The notes under the pieces are model-generated. The model searched no databases. It saw only the letters and a program-made list of their open reading frames with translations, and was not told where the DNA came from. A DNA stretch of 47,153 nucleotides, from contig CAJTKG010000022.1 in the NCBI GenBank assembly GCA_910576935.1, positions 1 to 47,153 of the forward strand, written 5' to 3'. The DNA is from an uncultured Muribaculaceae bacterium (GTDB taxonomy: Bacteria; Bacteroidota; Bacteroidia; Bacteroidales; Muribaculaceae). Below, in pieces: positions 33,820-43,188 of this stretch; position 1 is the first letter of the stretch; every line of letters begins with the position of its first letter. Both the position numbers and the translations under genes were made by a program.

Positions 33820-35607
33820 ATGTCGATAGATCAGATCATATCTTCAGCCGTGTCAAAGGCTGTCAAACAACTTTATAATGTCGACGTCGCCCCTGAATCG
33901 GTAGGGCCTCAGCCCACTCGTAAGGAGTTCGAGGGCAATGTCACAGTTGTCGTTTTTCCTTGGGTAAAGGCTGCGCGTAAGGCTCCCGAGGCCGTCGGCA
34001 ATGAGATAGGTCAATGGCTTGTCGCCAATGAACCGGCAGTCAAGGCTTTCAATGTTGTCAAGGGCTTCCTTAACATTGTCGTTGAGCCTACTTATTGGAA
34101 TACTGTTCTCGAGCGCATCGTTGCCGACAAGGATTTCGGTCGCCGTCAGGTCACGGATGACAGCAGTCTCGTCATGGTCGAATATTCGTCGCCAAATACA
34201 AACAAACCGCTTCATCTCGGACATCTGCGCAATATCCTTCTGGGCTACAGTCTGTCTGAGATTCTGAAGGCCTGCGGCAACAAGGTCGTCAAGACAAATA
34301 TCGTCAACGACCGCGGTATCCATATCTGCAAATCTATGCTGGCCTGGAAAAAATGGTTTAACGGCGCCACGCCCGAGTCGACAGGTATCAAAGGCGACCA
34401 TCTCATCGGCGACTGCTATGTCTCTTTCGACAAGCATTACAAAGCCGAAGTCGCGGCCATGATGGAGACAGGTATGAGCAAGGAAGAGGCCGAGGCTGCA
34501 TCGCCCCTGATGCTCGAGGCCCGCGAGATGTTGCGCCGCTGGGAAGACAAAGACCCAGAGGTGCGCTCGTTATGGGAGATGATGAACGCCTGGGTCTATG
34601 CCGGTTTTGACGAAACATATGCGCGCATGGGTGTCGATTTCGACAAGATATATTATGAATCGGAGACCTATCTCGAAGGCAAGGAGAAAGTGCTCGAAGG
34701 TCTTGAAAACGGAGTGATGTATCGTCGCGATGACGGTTCTGTATGGGCCGACCTGACCGCCGACGGTCTCGACCATAAATTGTTACTGCGTAGCGACGGT
34801 ACGTCGGTCTACATGACTCAGGATATCGGCACGGCCAAGTTGCGTTTCCGCGATTATCCCATCGACAAGATGATCTATGTTGTCGGCAACGAACAGAACT
34901 ATCATTTCCAGGTGCTGTCGCTGCTTCTCGACAAACTCGGCTTCAGCTGGGGCAAGGATCTCGTACACTTCTCCTATGGCATGGTCGAACTGCCCGAAGG
35001 CCGCATGAAGAGCCGCGAAGGCACTGTCGTCGATGCCGATGACCTGATGGCCGAGATGGTAGACACCGCCAGAGAGGTCTCTGAGTCACTCGGCAAAACC
35101 GATGGACTCAGCCCCGAGGAGATGGATGCCATAGCGGAAATTGTCGGTCTCGGTGCGCTGAAATATTTCCTGCTTAAGGTCGATCCGCGCAAGAATATGA
35201 CATTCAACCCCAAGGAATCTATCGATTTCAACGGCAACACAGGACCTTTCATCCAATACACCTACGCGCGTATTCGCTCGGTGCTCCGCCGTGCCGCCGA
35301 GGCCGGTACTGCTGCGGTCGACTACTCGTCGGTCGTGCCGTGTGAAAAAGAGATTGCCTTGATACAGCGTCTCGCCTCGTATCCCGGAGTGGTTGCCGAA
35401 GCCGGGCGCAGCTATTCGCCGGCGCTCATCGCCAACTATGTCTATGATCTGGCCAAGGAATACAACCAGTTCTATCACGACTGCCCCGTGTTGCGCGAAA
35501 GCGACGACGCTGTCCGCTCGTTGCGTCTGGCCCTTTGCGAGGCTACCTCGCGGGTCATAGCTTCAGGCATGGCGCTCCTGGGCATAAAAGTTCCCGAACG
35601 CATGTAA
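33820..35607 (+). CDS. argS: Arginyl-tRNA synthetase
   Basis: 595 residues, class I. It charges tRNA-Arg. The N-terminal Arg-tRNA domain is followed by the HIGH-type motif PLHLGHLRNILLGYS and by the KMSKS-like motif in GRMKSREGT. The C-terminal DALR anticodon-binding domain ends with MALLGIKVPERM, typical for ArgRS. Own perfect promoter. The next gene follows after 30 bases and may share the transcript. Confidence 0.97.
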   Translation: MSIDQIISSAVSKAVKQLYNVDVAPESVGPQPTRKEFEGNVTVVVFPWVKAARKAPEAVGNEIGQWLVANEPAVKAFNVVKGFLNIVVEPTYWNTVLERIVADKDFGRRQVTDDSSLVMVEYSSPNTNKPLHLGHLRNILLGYSLSEILKACGNKVVKTNIVNDRGIHICKSMLAWKKWFNGATPESTGIKGDHLIGDCYVSFDKHYKAEVAAMMETGMSKEEAEAASPLMLEAREMLRRWEDKDPEVRSLWEMMNAWVYAGFDETYARMGVDFDKIYYESETYLEGKEKVLEGLENGVMYRRDDGSVWADLTADGLDHKLLLRSDGTSVYMTQDIGTAKLRFRDYPIDKMIYVVGNEQNYHFQVLSLLLDKLGFSWGKDLVHFSYGMVELPEGRMKSREGTVVDADDLMAEMVDTAREVSESLGKTDGLSPEEMDAIAEIVGLGALKYFLLKVDPRKNMTFNPKESIDFNGNTGPFIQYTYARIRSVLRRAAEAGTAAVDYSSVVPCEKEIALIQRLASYPGVVAEAGRSYSPALIANYVYDLAKEYNQFYHDCPVLRESDDAVRSLRLALCEATSRVIASGMALLGIKVPERM

Positions 35608-35637
35608 AAACATATATAATCTTTTAAACACATTGAT

Positions 35638-36336
35638 ATGAACAACACTCCTTATGATTCTTATCAGAATCGCACAATGGCATCGACTGTCTCGTCGGTG
35701 ATGAAGCGAGTCTACTTCAAGATGACGCTCGGCTTGCTCGTGTCGGCATTCGTCTCGCTCTGGGCTTCGCAGAGCTCTGCTTTCTGGACTCTTATGTACA
35801 ACCATTCGTGGCTGATGTGGGGTCTGCTGATCGCCGAGGTCGGCATCGTAATAGCCATCACAGCCGCAATCAATAAACTCAGCAGCCCCGTAGCGTCGCT
35901 GCTCTTCTATGTCTTTGCCGCCGTCAACGGCCTGACACTGGCACCGATATTCCTCGCTTACGCCCATGAGACGATAGCCACCACTTTCTTTGTCACCGCC
36001 GGCACATTCGCCGCCATGAGCATCTACGGCTATTTTACATCCAACGATCTGTCGCGCATGGGCTCGATACTTATCATGGCTCTGTTCGGCATCATCATCG
36101 CAACACTCGTCAACCTCTTCATCAAGAGCGAGACCATGATGTGGATCATCACCTACGCCGGCGTCCTTATCTTTGTCGGTCTTACCGCATGGGATACACA
36201 GCAGATCAAAAACATGGCCATGACCGCTCCGGCCGGAGCTACGGGTCGTCTTGCCACCATCGGCGCCCTCAATCTTTATCTCGATTTCATCAACCTTTTC
36301 CTTTATCTGCTGCGCATCTTCGGCAACAGAGATTGA
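35638..36336 (+). CDS. Bax inhibitor-1/YccA family membrane protein
   Basis: 232 residues with about seven hydrophobic segments. The central AAVNGLTLAPIFLAY and the C-terminal TAWDTQQIKNM and LNLYLDFINLFLYLLRIFG are the BI-1/YccA signatures. Members are inner-membrane proteins; YccA interacts with FtsH in E. coli, and others leak Ca2+. The role here is unknown. Followed by a strong terminator. Confidence 0.92.
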   Translation: MNNTPYDSYQNRTMASTVSSVMKRVYFKMTLGLLVSAFVSLWASQSSAFWTLMYNHSWLMWGLLIAEVGIVIAITAAINKLSSPVASLLFYVFAAVNGLTLAPIFLAYAHETIATTFFVTAGTFAAMSIYGYFTSNDLSRMGSILIMALFGIIIATLVNLFIKSETMMWIITYAGVLIFVGLTAWDTQQIKNMAMTAPAGATGRLATIGALNLYLDFINLFLYLLRIFGNRD

Positions 36337-36360
36337 TAAAGGTTTGAAAATTTATAAATT

Positions 36361-36399
36361 AAGGCTGCCGTCACGATTATAGTGACGGCAGCCTTATTT
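36361..36399 (+). terminator. Terminator after the BI-1 gene
   Basis: A perfect 14-base stem (AAGGCTGCCGTCAC with GTGACGGCAGCCTT), seven-base loop, then a T-rich tail. Confidence 0.88.
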
Positions 36400-36475
36400 A
36401 TAGTTTAAAACAATTATAAGGCAGACGGTGTTATATACTTAGTGATTTTTTAATAACAACCAAACTGAAACGAAT

Positions 36476-36985
36476 ATGAAAAAGTATATTTATCTTATCG
36501 TAGTCGCGATGATGACAATGACAGCCACAGCCTTTGCCTCGTGCAGCGACGATGATGACAGCACAATCAGCACCGAAAATACTCTTAAGCTTCGTAAAGC
36601 ACTTGATGCCATTTATCCCGGCGCATCCGAGCGCGCCGAGTGGGAAATAGAGCAGGGCTATTATGTCGCCGATTTCGACAATGAGTATCGTCAGGACGTA
36701 GAAGTCTGGTTTGCCGATGACGCCAAATGGGTGATGACGCAGACCGATCTTGAGCGCATCGACCAACTGCCGCAGGCTGTTCAGGCTGCTTTCAATGCAG
36801 GCGGATATAGCGATTACAGAGTCGACGATGTCGATTTCTACGAACGTTTTGACGGTAGTTTTTATGTCATCGAAGTCGAGAAAGCCGGTCAGCCCGATAC
36901 CGAACTTTTCTACAAAGACAACGGAGAGTTTATCAAAGCACATACAGGCAAAAGCATAAAGATTTATCCTCATACCAAGATATAA
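36476..36985 (+). CDS. PepSY-like lipoprotein
   Basis: 169 residues. The N terminus (YIYLIVVAMMTMTATAFASC) is a signal peptide with a possible lipobox FASC followed by an acidic SDDDDS stretch, the pattern for surface export of lipoproteins in Bacteroidota. The body (AEWEIEQGYYVADFDNEY, YEVW-like VEVWFADDAKW, then YVIEVEKAGQPDTELFYKDNG) fits the PepSY_like (DUF2874) family, in which two copies of a small beta-alpha-beta domain occur. The function is unknown; the family may bind or inhibit proteases. Followed by a very strong terminator. Confidence 0.8.
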   Translation: MKKYIYLIVVAMMTMTATAFASCSDDDDSTISTENTLKLRKALDAIYPGASERAEWEIEQGYYVADFDNEYRQDVEVWFADDAKWVMTQTDLERIDQLPQAVQAAFNAGGYSDYRVDDVDFYERFDGSFYVIEVEKAGQPDTELFYKDNGEFIKAHTGKSIKIYPHTKI

Positions 36986-37004
36986 AGATTATACCATATG
37001 TTAA

Positions 37005-37050
37005 ACAGCAAAAAGCCACGTATTCTTGATAATATGTGGCTTTTTGCTGT
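37005..37050 (+). terminator. Bidirectional-type terminator after the PepSY-like gene
   Basis: A 20-base stem (ACAGCAAAAAGCCACGTATT against AATATGTGGCTTTTTGCTGT) with one G-U pair and a six-base loop, with T-runs within the 3' arm and A-runs in the 5' arm. Confidence 0.85.
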
Positions 37051-37072
37051 TGTAAAACATAAAAAACGGCGC

Positions 37073-37102
37073 TTGTGGAACCAAAAAATTATTCTACATT
37101 TG
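37073..37102 (+). promoter_or_regulatory. Promoter of ald
   Basis: TTG (37073-37075), 19-base spacer and TACATTTG (37095-37102), 70 bases before the ald start. Confidence 0.75.
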
Positions 37103-37171
37103 ACGCGCTGCCACGAACGACAGTTCAATGATTATAACTAACAAGTTTAACACCTTAAAAAACACTCAATT

Positions 37172-38278
37172 ATGTTAATCGGAGTTCCCAAAGAGATCAA
37201 AAACAACGAGAACCGAGTGGCGATGACTCCCGCCGGCGTCAAAGAGATGACGGCACATGGTCACACAGTCTATGTACAGCATACCGCCGGCGAAGGCAGC
37301 GGCTTCAGCGACAAGCAATATGAAGATGCCGGCGCGACGATATTGCCGACAATCGAAGACGTCTATGCCACAGCCGACATGATTATAAAGGTTAAGGAAC
37401 CGATTGAACCCGAGTATAAGCTCGTCAGAAAAGGACAGCTCCTGTTTACATACTTTCATTTTGCAAGTGACCGTGAGCTGACAGAGGCTATGATATCCTC
37501 GGGAGCCACATGTATCGCTTATGAGACGGTTACAGACCGCAATCGTCGTCTGCCTTTGCTTGTGCCCATGAGCGAGGTGGCCGGTCGCATGTCGGTACAG
37601 GAAGGCGCGCGTTTTCTTGAGAAACCTCAGGGAGGCCGCGGACTGCTCATGGGTGGGGTGCCGGGCGTCAAGCCTGCAAAAGTGCTCATTCTCGGCGCCG
37701 GTGTCGTTGGCCGCAACGCTGCTCTTATGGCGGCGGGTCTGGGTGCCGACGTGACTATTACCGACGTGTCGCTCGATATTCTGCGTCACGTGGCCGAAGT
37801 AATGCCTAAAAACGTCAGGACGCTCTACTCGTCACGTCACAACATAGAGGAAGAGCTGCCGACGACAGATCTCGTCATAGGCTCGGTGCTCATACCGGGT
37901 GCTAAAGCGCCTCATCTGATCACGCGCGACATGTTGAAGTTGCTCAAACCCGGTTCGGTGATGGTTGACGTCGCCATCGACCAGGGCGGTTGCTTCGAGA
38001 CTTCTCATCCTACGACACACTCCGATCCCGTCTATACGGTCGACGGCGTGATACACTATGCCGTGGCCAATATCCCCGGAGCTGTGCCTTATACCTCGAC
38101 CCTTGCCCTGACAAACGCCACGTTGCCATATGCCCTGCGTCTGGCCGACATGGGATGGAAGAAAGCCTGCGAGCGCGATCCGGGTCTGGCCGATGGAGTC
38201 AATATTGTCGCCGGCAAAGTCACATTCCGCGGCGTCGCCGAGGCCTGGGATCTGAAATATACCGAACTCGACCTTTGA
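37172..38278 (+). CDS. ald: Alanine dehydrogenase
   Basis: 368 residues. It interconverts alanine with pyruvate and ammonia using NAD. The N terminus MLIGVPKEIKNNENRVAMTP is the family signature with the substrate-binding Arg; the NAD site is VLILGAGVVGRNAALMAAGLGADV; the catalytic region VDVAIDQGGCFETSHPTTHS is intact. The length is normal. It stands alone between strong terminators. Confidence 0.97.
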   Translation: MLIGVPKEIKNNENRVAMTPAGVKEMTAHGHTVYVQHTAGEGSGFSDKQYEDAGATILPTIEDVYATADMIIKVKEPIEPEYKLVRKGQLLFTYFHFASDRELTEAMISSGATCIAYETVTDRNRRLPLLVPMSEVAGRMSVQEGARFLEKPQGGRGLLMGGVPGVKPAKVLILGAGVVGRNAALMAAGLGADVTITDVSLDILRHVAEVMPKNVRTLYSSRHNIEEELPTTDLVIGSVLIPGAKAPHLITRDMLKLLKPGSVMVDVAIDQGGCFETSHPTTHSDPVYTVDGVIHYAVANIPGAVPYTSTLALTNATLPYALRLADMGWKKACERDPGLADGVNIVAGKVTFRGVAEAWDLKYTELDL

Positions 38279-38290
38279 TAATAGCCCTAT

Positions 38291-38335
38291 ATAACACCGA
38301 ATCGCCCGGCCATTGGTCGGACGATTCGGTGTTAT
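38291..38335. terminator. Bidirectional terminator between ald and panB
   Basis: A perfect 14-base stem (ATAACACCGAATCG with CGATTCGGTGTTAT) topped by an inner CCGGCC/GGTCGG stem. It separates two convergent genes. Confidence 0.8.
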
Positions 38336-38351
38336 AGTGTTGGGAACGTGA

Positions 38352-39173
38352 TCAGTATTGTTCTGATGCGTTGGGGAAATCCGAGGTTTTGACGTCGTCG
38401 ATATAACGTGATACAGCCTGGTTGATGACTGTCGACAGATCGGCATAGCGGCGCAGGAATTTGGGAGAAAAACCTTGATTGATGCCAAGCATGTCGTGCA
38501 TGACCAGCACCTGACCGTCGACACCGCCGCCCGCACCGATGCCGATGACCGGTATCGAGACTTCTTTGGCGACACGTTCGGCGAGTTTGGCCGGAATCTT
38601 CTCGAGCACCAGAGCAAAACAGCCTATTTCTTCAAGCATGCGGGCGTCCGAGACGAGCTTCTCGGCTTCAGCCTCATCTTTGGCACGCACGGCATAGGTG
38701 CCGAACTTGTTGATCGACTGGGGGGTCAGGCCAAGGTGACCCATCACCGGAATGCCGGCGCAGAGTATGCGCTCGATTGATTCGCGGATTTCAGCGCCGC
38801 CTTCCATCTTGACGGCTTCGGCGTGGCTCTCCTTCATGATTCTGATAGCAGAGGCGAGCGCCTCCTTAGAGTTGCCCTGATAAGAGCCGAAAGGCATGTC
38901 GCAGACGACAAGCGCGCGGCTGACACCTTTGATGACGCTTTTGGCATGATAGATCATCTGGTCAAGAGTGATGGGCAGGGTGGTCATGTTGCCGGCCATC
39001 ACATTGGACGCGGAGTCACCCACAAGGATGACGTCCATGCCGGCCTCGTCGATGAGTTTGGCCATAGAGTAATCGTAGGCCGTAAGCATAGCGATTTTTT
39101 CGCCGCGACTTTTCATCTCGATCAGACGTTTGGTCGTGACCTTGCGGTCTTTATCTACTGTGTTTGTTGACAT
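38352..39173 (-). CDS. panB: 3-methyl-2-oxobutanoate hydroxymethyltransferase
   Basis: 273 residues, the usual length. It makes ketopantoate from alpha-ketoisovalerate and methylene-tetrahydrofolate in pantothenate/CoA synthesis. Motifs: MLTAYDYSMAKLIDEAGMD, VGDSASNVMAG with metal-binding Asp, VKMEGG and the C-terminal GIGAGGGVDGQVLVMHDMLG. Transcribed alone; a TACCTTTG -7 box (39215-39208, minus strand) lies upstream. Confidence 0.97.
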   Translation of the reverse strand: MSTNTVDKDRKVTTKRLIEMKSRGEKIAMLTAYDYSMAKLIDEAGMDVILVGDSASNVMAGNMTTLPITLDQMIYHAKSVIKGVSRALVVCDMPFGSYQGNSKEALASAIRIMKESHAEAVKMEGGAEIRESIERILCAGIPVMGHLGLTPQSINKFGTYAVRAKDEAEAEKLVSDARMLEEIGCFALVLEKIPAKLAERVAKEVSIPVIGIGAGGGVDGQVLVMHDMLGINQGFSPKFLRRYADLSTVINQAVSRYIDDVKTSDFPNASEQY

Positions 39174-39207
39174 TTCGTTTTTATTGGTTAAACAAAATTT
39201 GACGCGG

Positions 39208-39215
39208 CAAAGGTA
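39208..39215 (-). promoter_or_regulatory. -7 box of panB
   Basis: TACCTTTG on the minus strand, 35 bases before the panB ATG. A matching -33 TTG was not found at the usual distance. Confidence 0.5.
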
Positions 39216-39370
39216 AGCATAAAAACGATACGGCAGACATTTAAATTACAATTTTTACCTACGTAGGCCCGGAGTTACCGGATATTATGCGGGGAAACAG
39301 ACCGTTGTTATGCAACATATGCCATAGAGTAGTCGATTTTTCGCCGGCTTTTCTCTATTGGTCGTTTTTG

Positions 39371-39412
39371 AAAGTAACGCCAACCAATTACTCGATATAA
39401 GCGTTACTTTTG
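39371..39412 (+). promoter_or_regulatory. Inverted-repeat operator and -7 box of the efflux operon
   Basis: AAAGTAACGC (39371-39380) and GCGTTACTTT (39401-39410) are a perfect ten-base inverted repeat spaced by 20 bases. The second arm overlaps the -7 box TACTTTTG (39405-39412), so a bound regulator would block transcription. No regulator gene lies next to it. Confidence 0.6.
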
Positions 39413-39468
39413 TACGACAGTGATGTTAATACTGTTTGAAATATGTTAAACCGTTTCAACTACCAATC

Positions 39469-40914
39469 ATGAGACTTAAGTCTTTACTGGCGTTTGCCGC
39501 CATTTCGATATGTGCAGTGGCACAGACTCCGTCGGGTGTAGTGTCGCTTGACTCTTGTCGCGCCATGGCTTTGTCGAGCAACAAACAGCTGATGATAAGC
39601 CGGCAGAAAATCAAAACAGCCGGTTATCAGAAGAAAGAGGCTTTCGCCGCTTATCTGCCGGCGCTCGACTTCGCAGGCGGGTATGCATACAATCAAAAGG
39701 ATCTGTCGATTTTTTCGTCAGACCAGCACCTGCCAACGATGACATTCAATCCGGCAAAACAGACATATGAATATAATCTGGTGACCAATCCCGAGACGGG
39801 GATGCCCGTAAAAGGCCCCGACGGTCAGTATATACCGGAGACCGTCGCCCTCATACCCAAAGACGCGATGACATTCGACATCCACAACGTCTTCTTCGGA
39901 GCCCTCACCCTGACACAGCCCGTCTTCATGGGCGGTAAGATTGTAGCGATGAACAAAATCACCGGCTATGCCGAGGAACTTGCCCGTCAGCTCAACGACA
40001 GCGAGGCCGAGAATGTCATATATGCCGTCGACGCGGCCTACTGGATGGTCGTGTCGCTCAAAGCCAAAGAGAAACTTGCCCGCAGCTATGTCAGCCTGCT
40101 CGACACGTTATCGCGCAATGTCGGTCTGATGCTCGAGCAGGGCGTCGCCACCCGAAGCGACATGCTCAGCGTCGACGTCAAACTCAATTCGGCGCGCGTC
40201 GATCTCGTCAAAGTCGAAAACGGGCTCTCGCTTGCCCGTATGGCCCTCGCTCAGGTGTGCGGCCTGCCGGTCAACAGCGTCTTTGCCCTTGCCGACGAAG
40301 ATGATGTCAGCGCCGGTCCCGACGCAGACATAGCCACTCACTATAACATGGAAGACGTCTACTCGCGCCGTCCCGATCTCAGGGCGCTCGAGCTTGGAGT
40401 CAATATCGCCGGCCAGCAGAAAAAAGTGGCCATGTCGGCGATGCTGCCCAACGTAGCCGTCGTCGGGGCTTATTCTTTCTCTAATCCAAACATGTATAAC
40501 GGTTTCAGCAAACGTTTTGACGGGGCTTTCTCTGTCGGCGCCACCGTCAAGATACCTATCTGGCACTGGGGCGGTAGCTATAATAAATACAAAGCCGCAG
40601 CCAGTGAGGAAACAATCATGAAACTCAGACTCGAGGATGCCCGCGACATGATAGACCTGCAGGTAAGCCAGGCATCATATAAGGCACAGGAAGCTTACCG
40701 CACACTCACCATGACCGACGTCAACCTTGAGAAAGCCGACGAAAACCTGCGCACGGCGACACTCTCATTCCGCGAGGGCATAGCCACAACCGATAACGTC
40801 ATGGAGGCTCAGACAGCGTGGCTTAAAGCCCACTCCGAGCAGATCGACGCCATGATCGACGTGCGTCTCTGCAACACATATCTGAGCAAAGCTCTCGGCA
40901 CTCTCAGGTATTGA
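39469..40914 (+). CDS. TolC-family outer-membrane efflux protein
   Basis: 481 residues from the ATG at 39469 (MRLKSLLAFAAISICAVAQTP, a signal peptide); the frame extends to 39436 without benefit. Two OEP repeats are seen in the long heptad-rich helices (e.g. EAENVIYAVDAAYWMVVSLKA and LEKADENLRTATLSFREGI). Such proteins form the trimeric outer-membrane channel of efflux pumps and type I exporters. First gene of the efflux operon; the HlyD gene follows after 59 bases. Confidence 0.92.
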   Translation: MRLKSLLAFAAISICAVAQTPSGVVSLDSCRAMALSSNKQLMISRQKIKTAGYQKKEAFAAYLPALDFAGGYAYNQKDLSIFSSDQHLPTMTFNPAKQTYEYNLVTNPETGMPVKGPDGQYIPETVALIPKDAMTFDIHNVFFGALTLTQPVFMGGKIVAMNKITGYAEELARQLNDSEAENVIYAVDAAYWMVVSLKAKEKLARSYVSLLDTLSRNVGLMLEQGVATRSDMLSVDVKLNSARVDLVKVENGLSLARMALAQVCGLPVNSVFALADEDDVSAGPDADIATHYNMEDVYSRRPDLRALELGVNIAGQQKKVAMSAMLPNVAVVGAYSFSNPNMYNGFSKRFDGAFSVGATVKIPIWHWGGSYNKYKAAASEETIMKLRLEDARDMIDLQVSQASYKAQEAYRTLTMTDVNLEKADENLRTATLSFREGIATTDNVMEAQTAWLKAHSEQIDAMIDVRLCNTYLSKALGTLRY

Positions 40915-40973
40915 CCTCCAGCTATCAACATTATTCTTGTAAACAAACAAACGATTATATCACAACTAACATC

Positions 40974-41987
40974 ATGGCAACAAACGATAACAATATGAGC
41001 GCCGAACAGAAGACCGGACGCTCGCTGATCATCACCATGGCCGTCGTCATTCTTGTCATCGCCGTGATAGCCGTCATAGGCTTCATCTTCATGAACAAAC
41101 CGTCAGACATCATCGAGGGCCAGATCGAAGGCACCAATGTACGCATCTCGGGCAAGTTGCCCGGGCGTGTCGTCGAATTTTTTGTCGAAGAAGGCGACAC
41201 CGTCTGTGCCGGCGATACCCTCGTGCGCATCCACTCGGCGGTCGTCGAAGCCCAGCTCACCGAGGCCAAGGCAATGCAGACCATCGCCAAGGCACAGAAC
41301 AAAAAGATCGACGCCGGCACACGTTCGCAGATCGTGGCCGCCGCCCGCGATCTTGTCGAGCAGGCCAAAGCCGCAGTCACGATAACGCAGAAGACCTATA
41401 ACCGCATGGAGAACCTGTTCAAAGAAGGCGTCATCTCAGAGCAGAAGCGCGACGAGGCCAAAGCTGCCTATGATGCCGCAGTCGCTGCACATAACGCCGC
41501 CAAGAGCCAATATGATCTTGCTGTGGCCGGCGCTCAGAATGAAGACAAGGAGTCGGCTGCGGCTCTCGTCGAGGCTGCCGGAGGCGGTGTCGACCAGGTC
41601 GAAGCCATTCTTGCCGACAGCTATCTCACCGCACCGTGCGATGGCACTGTCGACGTCATTTATCCCGAGGCCGGCGAACTCGTTGCCCTCGGAGCTCCGA
41701 TAATGAGCCTGTTGCGAAACGACAGACGCTGGGTGACATTCAACGTGCGCGAGGAGTTGCTCAACGACCTCACTATGGGCAAAAAGATAAAAGTGATGAT
41801 CCCGGCTCTCGGAAAAAAAGAAATAGAGGCCGAGATCTATTACATACGCGACATGGGCAGCTATGCAACATGGCACTCTACAAAGTCTACCGGCAGTTGG
41901 GACAGCCGCACATTCGAGATCAAGGCACGTCCGACTGAGCATGTCAGAGACCTTCGTCCCGGCATGTCGATAATTTACGAAAAATAA
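40974..41987 (+). CDS. HlyD/EmrA-type periplasmic adaptor
   Basis: 337 residues from the ATG at 40974; the frame is open to 40911 but the longer start overlaps tolC. One N-terminal membrane segment (residues ~19-41, LIITMAVVILVIAVIAVIGF), a biotinyl-lipoyl-like half (VRISGKLPGRVVEFFVEEGD), a coiled coil (~residues 90-175) and the returning half (LTAPCDGTVDVIYPEAGELV). It joins the TolC channel to the inner-membrane permeases. The next gene follows after 19 bases. Confidence 0.9.
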   Translation: MATNDNNMSAEQKTGRSLIITMAVVILVIAVIAVIGFIFMNKPSDIIEGQIEGTNVRISGKLPGRVVEFFVEEGDTVCAGDTLVRIHSAVVEAQLTEAKAMQTIAKAQNKKIDAGTRSQIVAAARDLVEQAKAAVTITQKTYNRMENLFKEGVISEQKRDEAKAAYDAAVAAHNAAKSQYDLAVAGAQNEDKESAAALVEAAGGGVDQVEAILADSYLTAPCDGTVDVIYPEAGELVALGAPIMSLLRNDRRWVTFNVREELLNDLTMGKKIKVMIPALGKKEIEAEIYYIRDMGSYATWHSTKSTGSWDSRTFEIKARPTEHVRDLRPGMSIIYEK

Positions 41988-42006
41988 GCTTAAACCCGAC
42001 ACGATC

Positions 42007-43173
42007 ATGACTGATATCGGCTTCTTGGCGACAGCTCGACGGGAGCTCAGGCGTTTGACATCACGGCGTATATATCTCTGTACGATGATATTTGTGCCTC
42101 TTGCCGTAACGCTCTTCTTCGTCTCGTTGCTCGGTGAAGGCCTGCCGCTCAAAATCCCCTCGGCAGTCGTCGATCTCGATCACTCGACGATGTCGCGCGG
42201 CGTCACCCGGTCGTTAAACTCGACCGAACTGATCGATGTGACGCAGAAACTCGAAAGCTATACCGATGCCCTCGAGTCGGTGCGCCGCGGCGAGATATTC
42301 GGATTCTTTGTCATACCCGCCAACTTCGAGGCCGACGCCCTCGGCGGACGCACCCCGACTCTCGAATATTTCTCAAATATGACCTTCTTTGTGCCCGGCA
42401 CTCTGGCATACAAGGGCTTCAAGACCGTAGCCGTCGGCACAGCCGGCACGATGGTCAAGACCACTCTCGTCTCGGCCGGTGCCGACCCCGAGAATGTCGG
42501 CGCGCTTATACAGCCGCTGAACCTCGACATACATCCCATAGGCAATCCATGGACAAACTATTCGATCTATCTGTCGCCGTCGTTCTGCTCCGGCCTGTTG
42601 GCTCTGATGATAATGCTTGTCACCTGCTTTGCCATCACTGCCGAGATAAAATACGGCACATCTGTCGAATGGCTTGCCACCGCCCGCGGACGCATATCCG
42701 TAGCCCTCGCCGGCAAGTTGCTGCCACACTTTGTTATCTGGTGGGTCGTCACTATGTGTGTGCTTTCGATACTATTCGGCTACTGCCACTTCCCGCTCAA
42801 CGGCAGTCTGCCGGCCCTGTTGGTCGCTGCCACGATGTTTGTCGTTGCCTCGCTGGCCATGGCGGTCCTGTTCTGCTGCATTGTGCCTAATCCGCGTCTG
42901 AGCCTGATATTGTCCGCTCTTATAGGCATCCTGTCGTTCTCGCTGGCCGCGTTCTCCTTCCCGGTGCAGAGCATGTATGGCTTCATTGCCATTCTGAGTT
43001 ACCTGCTGCCCGTGAGATATTTCTTCTTGATATACTGTAATGTGGCCCTCAACGGTGCCGATGTCTGGTACTCTCGCTACTATTATCTGGCTCTCGCCGT
43101 ATTCCCCTTTGTCGCATGCCTGGGGCTCTCGCGTCTCAAGAAAGCATGTCTCAATCCCGTCTATGTTCCCTGA
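42007..43173 (+). CDS. ABC-2 type permease
   Basis: 388 residues. One N-terminal membrane segment (residues ~20-40), a large periplasmic domain, then five or six segments in the C-terminal half, the ABC-2/YhiI-type pattern. No Walker motifs are present. It is followed after 15 bases by a second, related permease; the two probably form a heterodimer. Confidence 0.88.
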   Translation: MTDIGFLATARRELRRLTSRRIYLCTMIFVPLAVTLFFVSLLGEGLPLKIPSAVVDLDHSTMSRGVTRSLNSTELIDVTQKLESYTDALESVRRGEIFGFFVIPANFEADALGGRTPTLEYFSNMTFFVPGTLAYKGFKTVAVGTAGTMVKTTLVSAGADPENVGALIQPLNLDIHPIGNPWTNYSIYLSPSFCSGLLALMIMLVTCFAITAEIKYGTSVEWLATARGRISVALAGKLLPHFVIWWVVTMCVLSILFGYCHFPLNGSLPALLVAATMFVVASLAMAVLFCCIVPNPRLSLILSALIGILSFSLAAFSFPVQSMYGFIAILSYLLPVRYFFLIYCNVALNGADVWYSRYYYLALAVFPFVACLGLSRLKKACLNPVYVP

Positions 43174-43188
43174 TAACACCACACTGAC

